DNA from: Stenotrophomonas aracearum
Lineage (GTDB): Bacteria > Pseudomonadota > Gammaproteobacteria > Xanthomonadales > Xanthomonadaceae
DNA length: 64,000 nt
Assembly: GCF_031834615.1 (NCBI RefSeq)
Contig: NZ_CP115543.1
Location: 3,049,001 to 3,113,000, forward strand
Direction: 5' to 3'
Every line of letters begins with the position of its first letter. Position 1 is the stretch's first letter. Below, piece by piece: positions 1 through 9,437 of this stretch. The notes under the pieces are model-generated. The model saw nothing but the letters and a program-made list of their open reading frames with translations. It was not told the DNA's origin and did no database searches. A program made the position numbers and the translations under genes.

Positions 1-439
1 TGGGCGGCGGCAGCTGGGCCTGGCTGGCGATGATGGTGGTGGGCTGGTCCGGCGCGGCCTGGCCGGGCAGCTGTTCGCGGGTCATGAACAGGGCAATGGC
101 GGCGACCGAGGCGGCCAGTGCGGCACCGCCGCCCAGGCGCAGCCAGCCGCTGCGGCGCGCGCGCGACACCGGCGCCGCCTGCGCAGCCGCCGGTCGCGGC
201 TCGGCGCCCACGGCCGCCTGGATGCGATCGGCGAAATCGGCCGGGGCCGGCGCGCAGGCCTGGCCGCGCAGCACGTCGCCCAGCAGCTGCCAGCGTTCCT
301 GGCAGCGGGAAAGGTCTTCGTCGTGTTCCAGTCGGCGCAGCAGGAAGCGGGCTTCCTCCAGCGGCAGCTCACCGTCGACCAGCGCCGACAGCTGTTGGCG
401 GTGGCGGGCGTCGAATTTGTCTGGCAATTGATTGCTCAT
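1..439 (-). CDS. rseA: Sigma-E anti-sigma factor RseA (C-terminus cut by window edge)
   Basis: This is the inner-membrane anti-sigma factor that sequesters RpoE until envelope stress triggers its proteolysis. The 146 visible codons have no stop. The N-terminal cytoplasmic domain contains the RseA-type stretch 'LSALVDGELPLEEARFLLRR' (about residues 18-37). A single hydrophobic membrane segment follows near residues 105-118, then the start of a periplasmic part rich in Pro and Gln. The ATG overlaps the rpoE stop codon in an ATGA arrangement, so the pair is translationally coupled. In the family a periplasmic RseB/MucB-like gene or mucD usually follows; that part lies outside the window. Confidence 0.88.
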   Translation of the reverse strand, partial: MSNQLPDKFDARHRQQLSALVDGELPLEEARFLLRRLEHDEDLSRCQERWQLLGDVLRGQACAPAPADFADRIQAAVGAEPRPAAAQAAPVSRARRSGWLRLGGGAALAASVAAIALFMTREQLPGQAAPDQPTTIIASQAQLPPP

Positions 440-1056
440 GCGCGGCTCTTTTCGCGGGTGGCGCTGCCGATATCCAGCAGCGGCCGAAGTTCAGTGTCGA
501 TCGCCTCGCGGGCGCGGAAGATCCGCGAGCGCACGGTGCCGATCGGGCACCCCATCTTCTGCGCGATGTCTTCGTAACTCAGGCCTTCCACCTCGCGCAG
601 GGTGATGGCCGATCGCAGTTCTTCCGGCAGCGCCGCTACCGCCTTCATTACCGTGTTTTCCAACTCCTGGCGCATCAGCTCACGCTCGGGCGTGTCGGTG
701 TCGCGCAGGCGGGTGCCGCTGTCGAACTGCTCGGCGTCACCGATGTCGATGTCATCGGTGGGCGGGCGGCGGTTGTGGGCGGCAAGGTGGTTCTTGGCAG
801 TATTCACGGCGATCCGGTGCAACCAGGTATAGAACTGGGCGTCTCCACGGAAACTGTTGATCGCGCGGTAGGCGCGGACGAACGTGTCCTGGGCGACGTC
901 CTGACATTCACTCCAGTCGGCGATGTAGCGCCCGATCAATGCGACGATCCGATGCTGGTACTTGCGCACCAGCACATCGAACGCCGCACTTTCGCCGCGC
1001 TGCACGCGCCGGACCAGCTCCAGGTCCAGCTCCTGTGGTGTTTCGACCTCGGCCAT
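436..1056 (-). CDS. rpoE: RNA polymerase sigma factor RpoE (ECF, sigma-E)
   Basis: A 206-residue ECF sigma factor controlling the envelope-stress regulon. Region 2 carries 'YIADWSECQDVAQDTFVRAY' and the core-binding and -10 recognition segment that follows it. Region 4 carries the helix-turn-helix 'LREVEGLSYEDIAQKMGCPI'. Length and both regions match the RpoE/AlgU group. The ATG at 1056 was chosen because the family starts with a short acidic leader before 'VRRVQRGE' and an AGGAG lies upstream. The reading frame stays open upstream but that part is not sigma-like. Two GGAACC hexamers on the minus strand (1173-1178 and 1162-1167) resemble ECF -35 elements, which would fit autoregulation; this is inference. 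Confidence 0.95.
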   Translation of the reverse strand: MAEVETPQELDLELVRRVQRGESAAFDVLVRKYQHRIVALIGRYIADWSECQDVAQDTFVRAYRAINSFRGDAQFYTWLHRIAVNTAKNHLAAHNRRPPTDDIDIGDAEQFDSGTRLRDTDTPERELMRQELENTVMKAVAALPEELRSAITLREVEGLSYEDIAQKMGCPIGTVRSRIFRAREAIDTELRPLLDIGSATREKSRA

Positions 1057-1270
1057 TGGGGGCCGCACTCCTGTCAGCCCAACCGACGTCGGGCAATGAG
1101 ACTGCCAATCCCGGGAAAAGTTCAGCGCCCATCCGTGAACGCCGCACCAGCTTTTAACTACGGTTCCGTTAAGGTTCCCTCCCTCCCCCCAGCTATAGGG
1201 ATTTGACGGGGAGGAAACAACCTCTGGATCATAGCCCCCTTCTCCATACACAACCGGATGGAACGTCCCC

Positions 1271-3334
1271 ATGCTCTCAGGCTTCGATGGGCTCCGCTTC
1301 TCACATTGGCACCCCGAGATCCGTGACGATGGTGTCGTGGTGCTCAGCCTCGACCGCCAGGACAGCAGCGTCAATGCGATGTCGCAGGACGTCCTGCTGG
1401 AACTGGGCGACCTGGTCGAACGCCTGGCGCTGGATCCGCCCAAGGCGGTGGTGGTGCAGTCGGTCAAGCCGGCCGGGTTCATCGCCGGGGCCGACCTGAA
1501 GGAATTCCAGGAGTTCGACCGCCGCGGCACCGTCAATGACGCCATCCGCCGTGGCCAGACCACCTACCAGAAGCTGGCCGAGCTGCCCTGCCCGACCGTG
1601 GCCGCCATCCATGGCCACTGCCTGGGCGGCGGCACCGAGCTGGCCCTGGCCTGCCGCTACCGCGTCGCCTCCAACGATCCCTCCACCCGGATCGGCCTGC
1701 CCGAAACCCAGCTGGGCATCTTCCCGGGCTGGGGCGGCAGCGCGCGCCTGCCGCAGCTGGTCGGCGCCCCGGCGGCGATGGACATGATGCTGACCGGCCG
1801 CAACCTGTCGGCATCGGCCGCCCGCAACATCGGCCTGGTCGACAAGGTAGTGGCCCCGGCCGTACTGCTCGACACCGCCGTGGCGCTGGCGCTGGCCGGC
1901 ACCACCCGCCCGTTCAAGCAGCGCCTGACCGCGTGGGCGACCAACACCTGGCTGGCGCGCAAACTGCTGGCGCCGCAGATGGCCAAGCAGGTCGCGCGCA
2001 AGGCGAAGAAAGAGCACTACCCGGCCCCCTACGCGCTGATCAACACCTGGGCGCGCACTGGCGGCAGCGGTATCCAGGCCCGCCTGGACGCGGAGCGCCG
2101 CGCCGTGGTCAAGCTGGCCGGCACCCCGACCGCGCGCAACCTGATCCGCATCTTCTTCCTGACCGAACGCCTGAAGGCGCTGGGCGGCAAGGACCATGGC
2201 ATCCGCCACGTGCACGTGGTCGGCGCCGGCGTGATGGGTGGCGACATTGCGGCCTGGTCGGCCTACAAGGGCTTCGAGGTCACCCTGCAGGACCGCGAGC
2301 AGCGCTTCATCGACCCGGCCATGGAACGCGCGCAGGCGCTGTTCGCCAAGAAGGTGCGCGATGAATCCAAGCGTCCGGCGGTGGCGGCACGGCTCAAGGC
2401 CGACCTGGCCGGCGACGGCGTGGCCGTGGCCGACCTGGTGATCGAGGCGATCATCGAAGACGCCGAAGCCAAGCGCGGCCTGTACCAGACGCTGGAGCCG
2501 AAGATGAAGGCCGACGCGCTGCTGACCACCAACACCTCGTCGATCCCGCTGGTGGAACTGCGCGACCACATCCAGCGTCCTGCGCAGTTCGCCGGCCTGC
2601 ACTACTTCAACCCGGTCGCGCAGATGCCGCTGGTGGAAATCATCCATCACGACGGCATGGCGCCGGAAACCGAGCGCCGCCTGGCCTCGTTCTGCAAGGC
2701 GCTGGGCAAATTCCCGGTACCGGTTGCGGGCACCCCGGGCTTCCTGGTCAACCGCGTGCTGTTCCCGTACATGCTGGAAGCGGCGACCGCGTATGCCGAA
2801 GGCATTCCCGGCCCGGTGATCGACAAGGCCGCGGTGAAGTTCGGCATGCCGATGGGTCCGATCGAACTGCTCGATACGGTGGGCCTGGACGTGGCGGCCG
2901 GCGTCGGCAAGGAGCTGGCACCGTTCCTCGGCCTGCAGATTCCCGCCGCACTCCAGACCGTCGAACCCGGCAAGCGCGGCAAGAAGGACGGCCAGGGCAT
3001 CTACAAGTGGGACAACGGCCGCGCGCAGAAGCCGGACGTGCCGGCCAATTACCAAACGCCGGACGACCTGGAAGACCGCCTGATCCTGCCGCTGCTCAAC
3101 GAAGCGGTGGCCTGCCTGCACGACGGCGTGGTCAGCGACGCCGACCTGCTGGATGCGGGCGTGATCTTCGGCACCGGCTTCGCGCCGTTCCGTGGCGGTC
3201 CGATCCAGTACATCCGCGCGACCGGCGCCGATGCGCTGGTGGAACGCCTGAAGGTGCTGCAGCAGCGCCATGGCGACCGCTTCGCACCGCGCCCCGGTTG
3301 GGACGCGGCGGTGTTGCGTGAACCGGTGATCTGA
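1271..3334 (+). CDS. Fatty-acid oxidation multifunctional protein (enoyl-CoA hydratase / 3-hydroxyacyl-CoA dehydrogenase, FadJ-like)
   Basis: A 687-residue two-domain enzyme for beta-oxidation: hydration of trans-2-enoyl-CoA, then NAD-dependent oxidation of 3-hydroxyacyl-CoA. The N-terminal crotonase domain has the oxyanion-hole motif 'GHCLGGGTE' with Glu123 and a second catalytic Glu145 in 'GLPETQLGI'. The dehydrogenase half has the Rossmann motif GAGVMGG (318-324) and the catalytic His444 in 'HYFNPVAQMPLVE'. The N-terminus is closer to FadJ than to FadB. No thiolase gene is adjacent, so the partner must be encoded elsewhere. A weak TTGACG-like -35 (1203-1208) lies upstream, and a strong terminator follows the stop. 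Confidence 0.92.
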   Translation: MLSGFDGLRFSHWHPEIRDDGVVVLSLDRQDSSVNAMSQDVLLELGDLVERLALDPPKAVVVQSVKPAGFIAGADLKEFQEFDRRGTVNDAIRRGQTTYQKLAELPCPTVAAIHGHCLGGGTELALACRYRVASNDPSTRIGLPETQLGIFPGWGGSARLPQLVGAPAAMDMMLTGRNLSASAARNIGLVDKVVAPAVLLDTAVALALAGTTRPFKQRLTAWATNTWLARKLLAPQMAKQVARKAKKEHYPAPYALINTWARTGGSGIQARLDAERRAVVKLAGTPTARNLIRIFFLTERLKALGGKDHGIRHVHVVGAGVMGGDIAAWSAYKGFEVTLQDREQRFIDPAMERAQALFAKKVRDESKRPAVAARLKADLAGDGVAVADLVIEAIIEDAEAKRGLYQTLEPKMKADALLTTNTSSIPLVELRDHIQRPAQFAGLHYFNPVAQMPLVEIIHHDGMAPETERRLASFCKALGKFPVPVAGTPGFLVNRVLFPYMLEAATAYAEGIPGPVIDKAAVKFGMPMGPIELLDTVGLDVAAGVGKELAPFLGLQIPAALQTVEPGKRGKKDGQGIYKWDNGRAQKPDVPANYQTPDDLEDRLILPLLNEAVACLHDGVVSDADLLDAGVIFGTGFAPFRGGPIQYIRATGADALVERLKVLQQRHGDRFAPRPGWDAAVLREPVI

Positions 3335-3342
3335 TTGAAACC

Positions 3343-3377
3343 ACGACAACGCCACCGCACGGTGGCGTTGTTGTTTT
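3343..3377 (+). terminator. Rho-independent terminator of the fatty-acid oxidation gene
   Basis: Stem CAACGCCACC (3347-3356) pairs with GGTGGCGTTG (3361-3370) around a GCAC loop. The stem can extend outwards, and TTGTTTT follows. Confidence 0.85.
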
Positions 3378-3479
3378 CCGGGTACCGCAAACGAAACACC
3401 CTGTTACCCGAACGGGCCATGCACCGCGTGGATGCGCGTGCCATCCTTTCCGCCTGTCCCCGCCAGCGAGAAAGCCCGC

Positions 3480-4343
3480 ATGACGACCATCATCGCCCCG
3501 CGCGTCCATGACATCGGCGGCCTGGAAGTGCGCCGCGCCGTGCCCAGCATCCAGGCACGCAGCATTGGCCCGTTCGTGTTCGTCGACCAGATGGGCCCAG
3601 CGGTGATGGCGCCCGGCACCGGCATCGACGTCCGCCCGCATCCGCATATCGGCCTGGCCACGGTGACCTTCCTCTGGTCCGGCGCCATCGGCCACCGCGA
3701 CACGCTCGGCTCGGACCAGGTGATCCGCCCCGGCGACGTCAACTGGATGACCGCCGGGCGCGGCATCGCGCACTCCGAACGCACGCCGCCGGTGGAACGC
3801 GAACACGACCACCCGGTGCATGGCATGCAGACCTGGGTAGCGCTGCCGAAAAGCCATGAAGAAACCGATCCCGGCTTCTTCCACCACAGTGCCGCCACCC
3901 TGCCGCAGCAGCGTCGCAACGGCGCATGGCTACGCGTGATCGCCGGCCGCGCCTACGGTGAAGAATCGCCGGTGAAGGTGTTCACCGACACCCTCAACGT
4001 AGCCATCGACCTGGACGCCGGCGCCGAACTCGACCTGGACACCGGCCACCTCGAGCGCGCGCTCTACATCCTCGAAGGCGATGCACAGCTGGATGGTGTC
4101 GACCTGCCTGCACAGCACCTGGTCATCCCCGAAAAAAACGCACGTGGCCGGTTGCGTGCCAAGACGCCGTTGAAGGCCATGCTGCTCGGTGGTGAACCCC
4201 TGGATGGACCGCGCCACCTCTGGTGGAACTTCGTGTCCAGCTCGAAGGAACGCATCGAACAGGCCAAGCACGACTGGGAATCCGGACGGTTCGGCACCAT
4301 CCCCGGCGACGACAAGGAATTCATTCCACTGCCGGAGCGTTGA
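3480..4343 (+). CDS. Pirin family protein (first copy)
   Basis: A 287-residue bicupin of the pirin family. The metal ligands of the N-terminal cupin are present: His54 and His56 in '[13 protein letters not shown]', then His98 and Glu100 in 'GIAHSERTP'. Bacterial pirins bind iron; some act as quercetin dioxygenases or as redox modulators of partner proteins, so the exact role cannot be read from sequence. The ATG at 3480 starts the conserved block and follows GAGAAAG. A 16-codon upstream extension is open but lacks family similarity. Aquaporin gene aqpZ follows 61 bp downstream, and a second pirin of opposite orientation lies at 5779-6627. Confidence 0.9.
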   Translation: MTTIIAPRVHDIGGLEVRRAVPSIQARSIGPFVFVDQMGPAVMAPGTGIDVRPHPHIGLATVTFLWSGAIGHRDTLGSDQVIRPGDVNWMTAGRGIAHSERTPPVEREHDHPVHGMQTWVALPKSHEETDPGFFHHSAATLPQQRRNGAWLRVIAGRAYGEESPVKVFTDTLNVAIDLDAGAELDLDTGHLERALYILEGDAQLDGVDLPAQHLVIPEKNARGRLRAKTPLKAMLLGGEPLDGPRHLWWNFVSSSKERIEQAKHDWESGRFGTIPGDDKEFIPLPER

Positions 4344-4404
4344 GCGCACGCCGCATTGTCCGATTTCCGCCGTGTTCCCCCTTGGACACTCGTGGAGATT
4401 CCCA

Positions 4405-5133
4405 ATGAGCATGGGCAAGCGCGTGGTTGCCGAATTCCTCGGCACGTTCTGGCTGGTGTTGGGCGGCTGTGGAAGCGCCGTCCTCGCCGCGAAATTCGGC
4501 GGCGATGGCAACCCGCTCGGCATCGGTTTCGTAGGCGTTGCACTCGCCTTCGGCCTCACTGTCCTGACCGGCGCTTACGCGTTCGGCCATATCTCCGGCG
4601 GCCACTTCAACCCGGCGGTGAGTGTCGGGCTGTGGGCCGGCGGCCGCTTCCCCGCCCGCGACCTGCTGCCCTACATCGTGGCCCAGGTGCTGGGCGGCCT
4701 GCTCGCCGCCTTCATCCTGCTGCAGATCGCCTCGGGCGCGCCCGGTTTCCAGATCGACGGCAGCCAGGCCGGTGCTTTCGCCAGCAACGGCTACGGCACG
4801 CTGTCGCCCGGCGGGTACAGCGTGGCCGCCGCGTTCCTGTGCGAAGTGGTGCTCACCGCGATGTTCCTGGTGGTCATCATGGGCGCGACCCACCCCCGCG
4901 CTCCGGCCGGGTTCGGCCCCCTTGCCATCGGCCTGGCCCTGACCCTCATCCACCTCATCAGCATCCCGGTCACCAATACCTCGGTGAATCCGGCCCGCTC
5001 CACGGCGGTGGCGGTGTTCGCGGGCAGCGGCGCGCTCGGCCAGCTGTGGCTGTTCTGGGTGGCCCCGTTGCTGGGCGGCCTGATCGGCGGCATCGCGTAC
5101 AAATGGATCGGAGCCGAGCCCTCACTTCGCTAA
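4405..5133 (+). CDS. aqpZ: Aquaporin Z
   Basis: A 242-residue inner-membrane water channel. Both half-helix signatures are present: Asn-Pro-Ala at 69-71 and 195-197. The selectivity-filter residues can be placed by alignment with the E. coli protein: Phe49, His183, Thr192 and Arg198, the water-specific combination rather than the glycerol-facilitator one. Six hydrophobic helices and the usual short loops are visible. The ATG at 4405 has GGAGA eight bases upstream. The gene may share a transcript with the preceding pirin gene, which ends 61 bp earlier. Confidence 0.95.
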   Translation: MSMGKRVVAEFLGTFWLVLGGCGSAVLAAKFGGDGNPLGIGFVGVALAFGLTVLTGAYAFGHISGGHFNPAVSVGLWAGGRFPARDLLPYIVAQVLGGLLAAFILLQIASGAPGFQIDGSQAGAFASNGYGTLSPGGYSVAAAFLCEVVLTAMFLVVIMGATHPRAPAGFGPLAIGLALTLIHLISIPVTNTSVNPARSTAVAVFAGSGALGQLWLFWVAPLLGGLIGGIAYKWIGAEPSLR

Positions 5134-5210
5134 CCGGCTTCAGATTCATTTGAAACGGTTATTTGAAGATCCAGTCACATTCCGTTAAGGTCAAAATCAC
5201 CAGGCCGTCA

Positions 5211-5238
5211 CCCGGCGGGGCGTCGTTGCGCCGCCGGG
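5211..5238. repeat. GC-rich inverted repeat between aqpZ and the secreted hypothetical gene
   Basis: CCCGGCGG (5211-5218) pairs with CCGCCGGG (5231-5238) around a 12-base loop. No T-run follows, so it may be a weak terminator for aqpZ or structure in the leader of the next gene. Confidence 0.4.
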
Positions 5239-5269
5239 GACGGCTGGTCCAATTCATACGGGGGAACGC

Positions 5270-5731
5270 ATGAAGATCCTGCACGCCTTGGTTGTCCTGG
5301 GGTTGTCGCTTGTTGCCAACGTCACGTTGGCGCAGTCGGCGGCCAAATGTCCTGCGCTGCCTGCCGACAGCAACCTGCAATGGCAGGAAACCGCGCAAAG
5401 CACGTATGTGCTGTGCAAGGCGGTCGACGCCGGCGGTCGCGAGGTCATGACCCTGATGTTGACCGGACGCGATCCGAGCATTCCGCTGAACCGCTCGCTT
5501 CGCGAGGAAAAAGGCGGCTTCGCAGGTGAATCGCTGTACTGGTACAAGCCCGACCTGGGCGGCCAGGAGCCGCCGGGCTACGCCACGCGACGCATGACTG
5601 TGGTGAAGTTCGACAAGAACCAGTACGCGCAGATCTCGCTGTACGCCGGCGATGCCAGCGAGCTGCGTTCGCTGCAGCTGATGTCGCAGGGCATGAACCT
5701 CAATCCGTCCGCGGTCGCCGCGGAGCGGTGA
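5270..5731 (+). CDS. Secreted hypothetical protein
   Basis: A 153-residue protein I do not recognise. Residues 1-22 form a Sec signal peptide (Lys near the N-terminus, a hydrophobic core, and 'NVTLAQS' at the probable cleavage site). The mature part is about 130 residues with two cysteines (in 'AAKCPAL' and 'YVLCKAV') that could form a disulfide in the periplasm. It is polar, mixed alpha/beta in character, and lacks membrane segments. GGGGGAA precedes the ATG at a good distance. It converges with the second pirin gene across a hairpin at 5737-5761. Confidence 0.75.
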   Translation: MKILHALVVLGLSLVANVTLAQSAAKCPALPADSNLQWQETAQSTYVLCKAVDAGGREVMTLMLTGRDPSIPLNRSLREEKGGFAGESLYWYKPDLGGQEPPGYATRRMTVVKFDKNQYAQISLYAGDASELRSLQLMSQGMNLNPSAVAAER

Positions 5732-5736
5732 CAACA

Positions 5737-5761
5737 TCGGGGATGCAGCGCGCATCCCCGA
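5737..5761. terminator. Hairpin between convergent genes
   Basis: TCGGGGATGC (5737-5746) pairs perfectly with GCATCCCCGA (5752-5761) around AGCGC, between the convergent stops at 5731 and 5779. It is a plausible bidirectional terminator, but neither strand has a clear T-run. Confidence 0.5.
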
Positions 5762-5778
5762 CGACGCTGTCGAACGGC

Positions 5779-6627
5779 TTAAAAGCGGCCTTCCTGGAAA
5801 TCCACGAAGGCCTGCATCAGTTCCTGCTTCGTGTTCATCACGAACGGCCCGTGGCGCATGACCGGTTCGCGCAGCGGACGCCCCGCGACCAGGATCAGGC
5901 GCGCACCGCCCGTGCCTGCGCGCAGCTGCAGCCGCTCGCCACCCCCGAGCACGGCCATGTCCTGCCGGCCGACCGGGCGGGCATCGTCGCCCTCGCCCAC
6001 CACCAGGTCGCCTTCGAACACATAGGCGAACGCGTTGTGGCCTTCGGGCAGCAGGTAGTCCCAGCCGCTGCCGGCGGCAAGCTCAACATCCAGGTACAGC
6101 GGGTCGGTGGCCGGCTGCACGATCGGGCCGACGGTGTCGCCGACCTGCCCGGCAATCACCTTGACCTGCACGCCCGGCGCCGGCTGCACCACCGGAATGC
6201 GGTCGGGGGCGAATTCCTGGTACGTCGGGTCGGTCATCTTGTCGCGCGCGGGCAGGTTCACCCACAGCTGGAAGCCGCGCATCCGGCCGGATTCCTGCTC
6301 GGGCATCTCCGAGTGCACCAGGCCGCGCCCGGCGGTCATCCACTGCACGCTGCCCGGGGTCAGCAGGCCTTCGTTGCCATGGTTGTCCTTGTGGCGCATG
6401 CGGCCGTCGAGCATGTAGGTGACGGTCTCGAAGCCACGGTGCGGGTGGCTCGGGAAGCCGGCGATATAGTCCTCGGCACGGTCGGTGCCGAATTCGTCCA
6501 GCAGCAGGAACGGGTCCAGGTCGGGCAGCGAGGGGCCGCCGATCACCCGGGTCAGGCGCACGCCGGCGCCGTCGGACGTGGGCATGCCGCGGATGGTGCG
6601 CTGCACGCGTGCGGGGGAGGTGCTCAT
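5779..6627 (-). CDS. Pirin family protein (second copy)
   Basis: A 282-residue pirin-type bicupin. The iron ligands are His61 and His63 in 'SHPHRGFETVTYML', and His105 and Glu107 in 'GLVHSEMPE'. It is clearly diverged from the pirin at 3480-4343, with a different N-terminus and a C-terminal 'NTKQELMQAFVDFQEGRF' motif typical of the YhhW-like group; the two are therefore not recent duplicates. CGGAGCC lies just before the ATG. It is divergent from cstA across a 199 bp gap that should hold both promoters. Confidence 0.9.
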   Translation of the reverse strand: MSTSPARVQRTIRGMPTSDGAGVRLTRVIGGPSLPDLDPFLLLDEFGTDRAEDYIAGFPSHPHRGFETVTYMLDGRMRHKDNHGNEGLLTPGSVQWMTAGRGLVHSEMPEQESGRMRGFQLWVNLPARDKMTDPTYQEFAPDRIPVVQPAPGVQVKVIAGQVGDTVGPIVQPATDPLYLDVELAAGSGWDYLLPEGHNAFAYVFEGDLVVGEGDDARPVGRQDMAVLGGGERLQLRAGTGGARLILVAGRPLREPVMRHGPFVMNTKQELMQAFVDFQEGRF

Positions 6628-6826
6628 GGTGGCTCCGACAAGAGGATACTGGGTACAAGATGGGCGCAGCGCTGGACGGCGCCAACCGCCACGCCCGCAA
6701 CCGATTGTTCCAACGGTGGGGATTCGAGTCTACGACCAAAGTACTAGCGGCAAGCCTGCGCGCGCGCATTGACCCGGTCGATGCGAGGGCGGACCCTTAA
6801 CGAGTTCTTCAGGGAGACGCAATCTC

Positions 6827-8908
6827 ATGAAAGGTTTTTCCAAGCTGGGCTGGGCGGCGCTCGCGCTGCTCGGCGCATTCTGTCTGGGCACCGTCGCGTT
6901 GCGACGGGGCGAGTCCATCAACGCGCTGTGGATCGTTGTTGCTGCAGTCTCGATCTATCTGATCGCGTATCGCTTCTACAGCCTATTCATCGCCGACAAG
7001 GTGATGCAGCTGGACCCGACCCGGGCGACGCCTGCGGTGCTCAACAACGACGGCCTGGATTACGTCCCGACCAACAAGCACGTGCTGTTCGGCCACCATT
7101 TCGCGGCGATCGCAGGCGCAGGTCCGCTGGTCGGCCCGGTGCTGGCGGCACAGATGGGCTACCTGCCCGGCCTGTTGTGGCTGGTGGTCGGCGTGGTGCT
7201 GGCCGGTGCGGTGCAGGACTTCATGGTGCTGTTCATTTCCAGCCGCCGCAACGGGCGTTCGCTGGGTGACCTGGTGCGCGAGGAAATGGGCCAGGTGCCC
7301 GGGACGATCGCGTTGTTCGGTGCGTTCCTGATCATGATCATCATCCTGGCGGTGCTGGCGATGGTGGTGGTGAAGGCGCTGGCGGAAAGTCCGTGGGGCA
7401 TGTTCACGGTGATTGCGACGATGCCGATCGCGATCCTGATGGGCGTGTACATGCGCTACATCCGGCCGGGCAAGATCGGTGAGATTTCGGTGGTGGGGTT
7501 GATCCTGCTGCTGCTGGCGATCTGGTACGGCGGCCGTGTGGCGGCGGACCCGGTCTGGGGCCCGGCGTTCACGTTCACGGGCGTGCAGATCACGTGGATG
7601 CTGATCGGGTACGGGTTCGTGGCGTCGGTGCTGCCGGTGTGGCTGCTGCTGGCACCGCGCGATTACCTGTCGACGTTCCTGAAGATCGGTACGATCGTGG
7701 CGCTGGCGATCGGCATCCTGATCGTGATGCCGGAGCTGAAGATGCCGGCGCTGACGCAGTTCGCGGCGAGCGGCGATGGTCCGGTGTGGAAGGGCGGGAT
7801 GTTCCCGTTCCTGTTCATCACCATTGCGTGTGGTGCGGTGTCGGGCTTCCATGCGCTGATCGCGTCGGGTACGACGCCGAAGCTGCTGGCCAATGAAAGC
7901 CACATGCGCTACATCGGCTACGGCGGCATGCTGATGGAGTCGTTCGTGGCGGTGATGGCGCTGGTGGCGGCGTCGATCATCGATCCGGGCATCTACTTTG
8001 CGATGAACAGTCCGGCAGCGGTGATCGGTGCCGATGCGGCGTCGGCGGCGCACTACATCACCACGACGTGGGGCTTCACGATCACGCCGGAACAGCTTGA
8101 GGCGACGGCGCTTGCCATTGGCGAGCCGACCATCCTGCATCGTGCGGGGGGTGCGCCGACGCTGGCGGTGGGTATCGCGCAGATCCTGCACCAGGCGATT
8201 CCGAGCGGCAGCAACGCGATGATGGCGTTCTGGTACCACTTCGCGATCCTGTTCGAGGCGCTGTTCATCCTGACGGCGGTGGACGCGGGTACGCGTGCGG
8301 GCCGCTTCATGCTGCAGGACCTGCTGGGCAACTTCATCCCGGCGCTGAAGAAGACGGAGTCGTGGACGGCGAACATCATCGCGACGGCGGGCTGCGTGGC
8401 GCTGTGGGGCTACCTGCTGTACACGGGCGTGGTGGATCCGTTCGGTGGCATCCAGACGCTGTGGCCGCTGTTCGGCATCTCGAACCAGATGCTGGCGGGT
8501 ATCGCGCTGATGCTGGGTACGGTGGTGCTGTTCAAGATGAAGCGTGATCGGTATGCGTGGGTGACGGCGGTGCCGGCGGTGTGGCTGCTGATCTGCACGA
8601 CGTATGCGGGTCTGATCAAGATCTTCGACAGCAATCCGTCGCAGGGCTTCCTGGCGCAGGCGCACAAGTACCAGGATGCGATTGCGAGCGGGACGATCAC
8701 GGCGCCGGCGAAGACGGTGGGGCAGATGCAGCAGATCGTGGTGAATGCATACGTGAACACGGGCCTGACGGTGCTGTTCCTGTTCGTGGTGTTCGCGATC
8801 CTGGCGTATGCGATCAAGACGATCGTGGTGGCGCGTCGTTCGCCGCAGCGTACGGATCGTGAAACGGAGTACGTGGCGCTGCAGCCGCACCAGATGGCGG
8901 ACCTGTGA
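6827..8908 (+). CDS. cstA: Carbon starvation protein A (CstA family transporter)
   Basis: A 693-residue polytopic inner-membrane protein with about 16 hydrophobic segments. The family includes E. coli CstA and BtsT, which take up pyruvate and/or peptides during carbon limitation. The family signature near the N-terminus is visible ('[20 protein letters not shown]'), as is '[20 protein letters not shown]' further down. AGGGAG precedes the ATG. The stop codon overlaps the ATG of a YbdD-like gene, a conserved pairing. From about 7.5 kb onwards the codons end in G (ACG, GCG, TCG) much more than in the neighbouring genes, which prefer C. Confidence 0.94.
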   Translation: MKGFSKLGWAALALLGAFCLGTVALRRGESINALWIVVAAVSIYLIAYRFYSLFIADKVMQLDPTRATPAVLNNDGLDYVPTNKHVLFGHHFAAIAGAGPLVGPVLAAQMGYLPGLLWLVVGVVLAGAVQDFMVLFISSRRNGRSLGDLVREEMGQVPGTIALFGAFLIMIIILAVLAMVVVKALAESPWGMFTVIATMPIAILMGVYMRYIRPGKIGEISVVGLILLLLAIWYGGRVAADPVWGPAFTFTGVQITWMLIGYGFVASVLPVWLLLAPRDYLSTFLKIGTIVALAIGILIVMPELKMPALTQFAASGDGPVWKGGMFPFLFITIACGAVSGFHALIASGTTPKLLANESHMRYIGYGGMLMESFVAVMALVAASIIDPGIYFAMNSPAAVIGADAASAAHYITTTWGFTITPEQLEATALAIGEPTILHRAGGAPTLAVGIAQILHQAIPSGSNAMMAFWYHFAILFEALFILTAVDAGTRAGRFMLQDLLGNFIPALKKTESWTANIIATAGCVALWGYLLYTGVVDPFGGIQTLWPLFGISNQMLAGIALMLGTVVLFKMKRDRYAWVTAVPAVWLLICTTYAGLIKIFDSNPSQGFLAQAHKYQDAIASGTITAPAKTVGQMQQIVVNAYVNTGLTVLFLFVVFAILAYAIKTIVVARRSPQRTDRETEYVALQPHQMADL

Positions 8909-9132
8909 TGGGTACGGGTCTGGTTCCGGTCGGGCAGTACCAGGCGCATCGCCGGATCTGGCGGCGCCTGGTGCAGACGGCACGGTTGTGCTGTGGCATT
9001 CCCGACTACGACAACTATGTGCGGCACGTGCTGGAGAAGCATCCGGACCGCACGCCGATGGACTACAAGACGTTCTTCCGGGAGCGTCAGGAGGCTCGGT
9101 ACGGTGGGCGGAATGGCGGTCGTTGTTGCTGA
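8908..9132 (+). CDS. YbdD/YjiX family small protein
   Basis: A 74-residue cytoplasmic protein of the family encoded directly after cstA/btsT genes in many proteobacteria. It carries the family core '[19 protein letters not shown]' and '[12 protein letters not shown]' with the usual Cys and Tyr residues near the centre. The ATG at 8908 shares its A with the TGA of cstA (TGATG), giving translational coupling; a GTG three bases earlier is the alternative start. It probably modulates the transporter, but its biochemical role is not known. A very strong terminator closes the two-gene operon. Confidence 0.88.
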   Translation: MGTGLVPVGQYQAHRRIWRRLVQTARLCCGIPDYDNYVRHVLEKHPDRTPMDYKTFFRERQEARYGGRNGGRCC

Positions 9133-9170
9133 CCTGCTGTTCTTGCTGTTCCTGCTGAACGTGTAAAGCG

Positions 9171-9206
9171 AAAAGGCGGCGCCATTCGGCGCCGCCTTTT
9201 CTTTTT
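9171..9206 (+). terminator. Terminator of the cstA operon
   Basis: AAAAGGCGGCGCC (9171-9183) pairs perfectly with GGCGCCGCCTTTT (9188-9200) around ATTC, followed by CTTTTT. Confidence 0.93.
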
Positions 9207-9230
9207 CGGCTCTGCGTTGCTATCGGTTTT

Positions 9231-9281
9231 GGGCGGGGGGGGGGGGGGGGGTGTGGGGGGGGGGGGGGGGGGAAAAAAAAA
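9231..9281. other. Extreme poly-G / poly-A homopolymer tract
   Basis: There are 17 consecutive G (9235-9251), then TGT, then 18 consecutive G (9255-9272), then 9 A (9273-9281). The tract lies in the non-coding gap 9133-9437. Such runs are unusual for this chromosome and suspicious as a sequencing or assembly artefact, although a G-quadruplex-forming locus cannot be excluded. The rest of this gap holds only the upstream terminator and a GTAG palindrome. Confidence 0.9.
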
Positions 9282-9400
9282 GCGGGGGACGCCGTAAACC
9301 CATCCATGGGGGCTAAGTCGCCGCATCCATGCGGCTCATTCCCCCGCAAACCCATCCCCGCCCCACCCTCGATGGTTGGCTGATGACGGAACGAAGAGCC

Positions 9401-9426
9401 GTAGAGCCGGGCTCTGCCCGGCTGCT
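9401..9426 (+). repeat. SMAG/REP-like palindrome
   Basis: GTAG is followed by the stem AGCCGGGC (9405-9412) / GCCCGGCT (9416-9423) with a TCT loop. The GTAG head plus imperfect palindrome is the layout of the S. maltophilia SMAG repeats. It lies just downstream of the DUF819 gene stop. Confidence 0.7.
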
Positions 9427-9437
9427 CTTGCTTTGCT

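Noticed and set aside
1301..3355. 684-codon antisense frame opposite the fatty-acid oxidation gene
   Set aside because: Shadow of a high-GC coding strand; no motif or ribosome-binding site.
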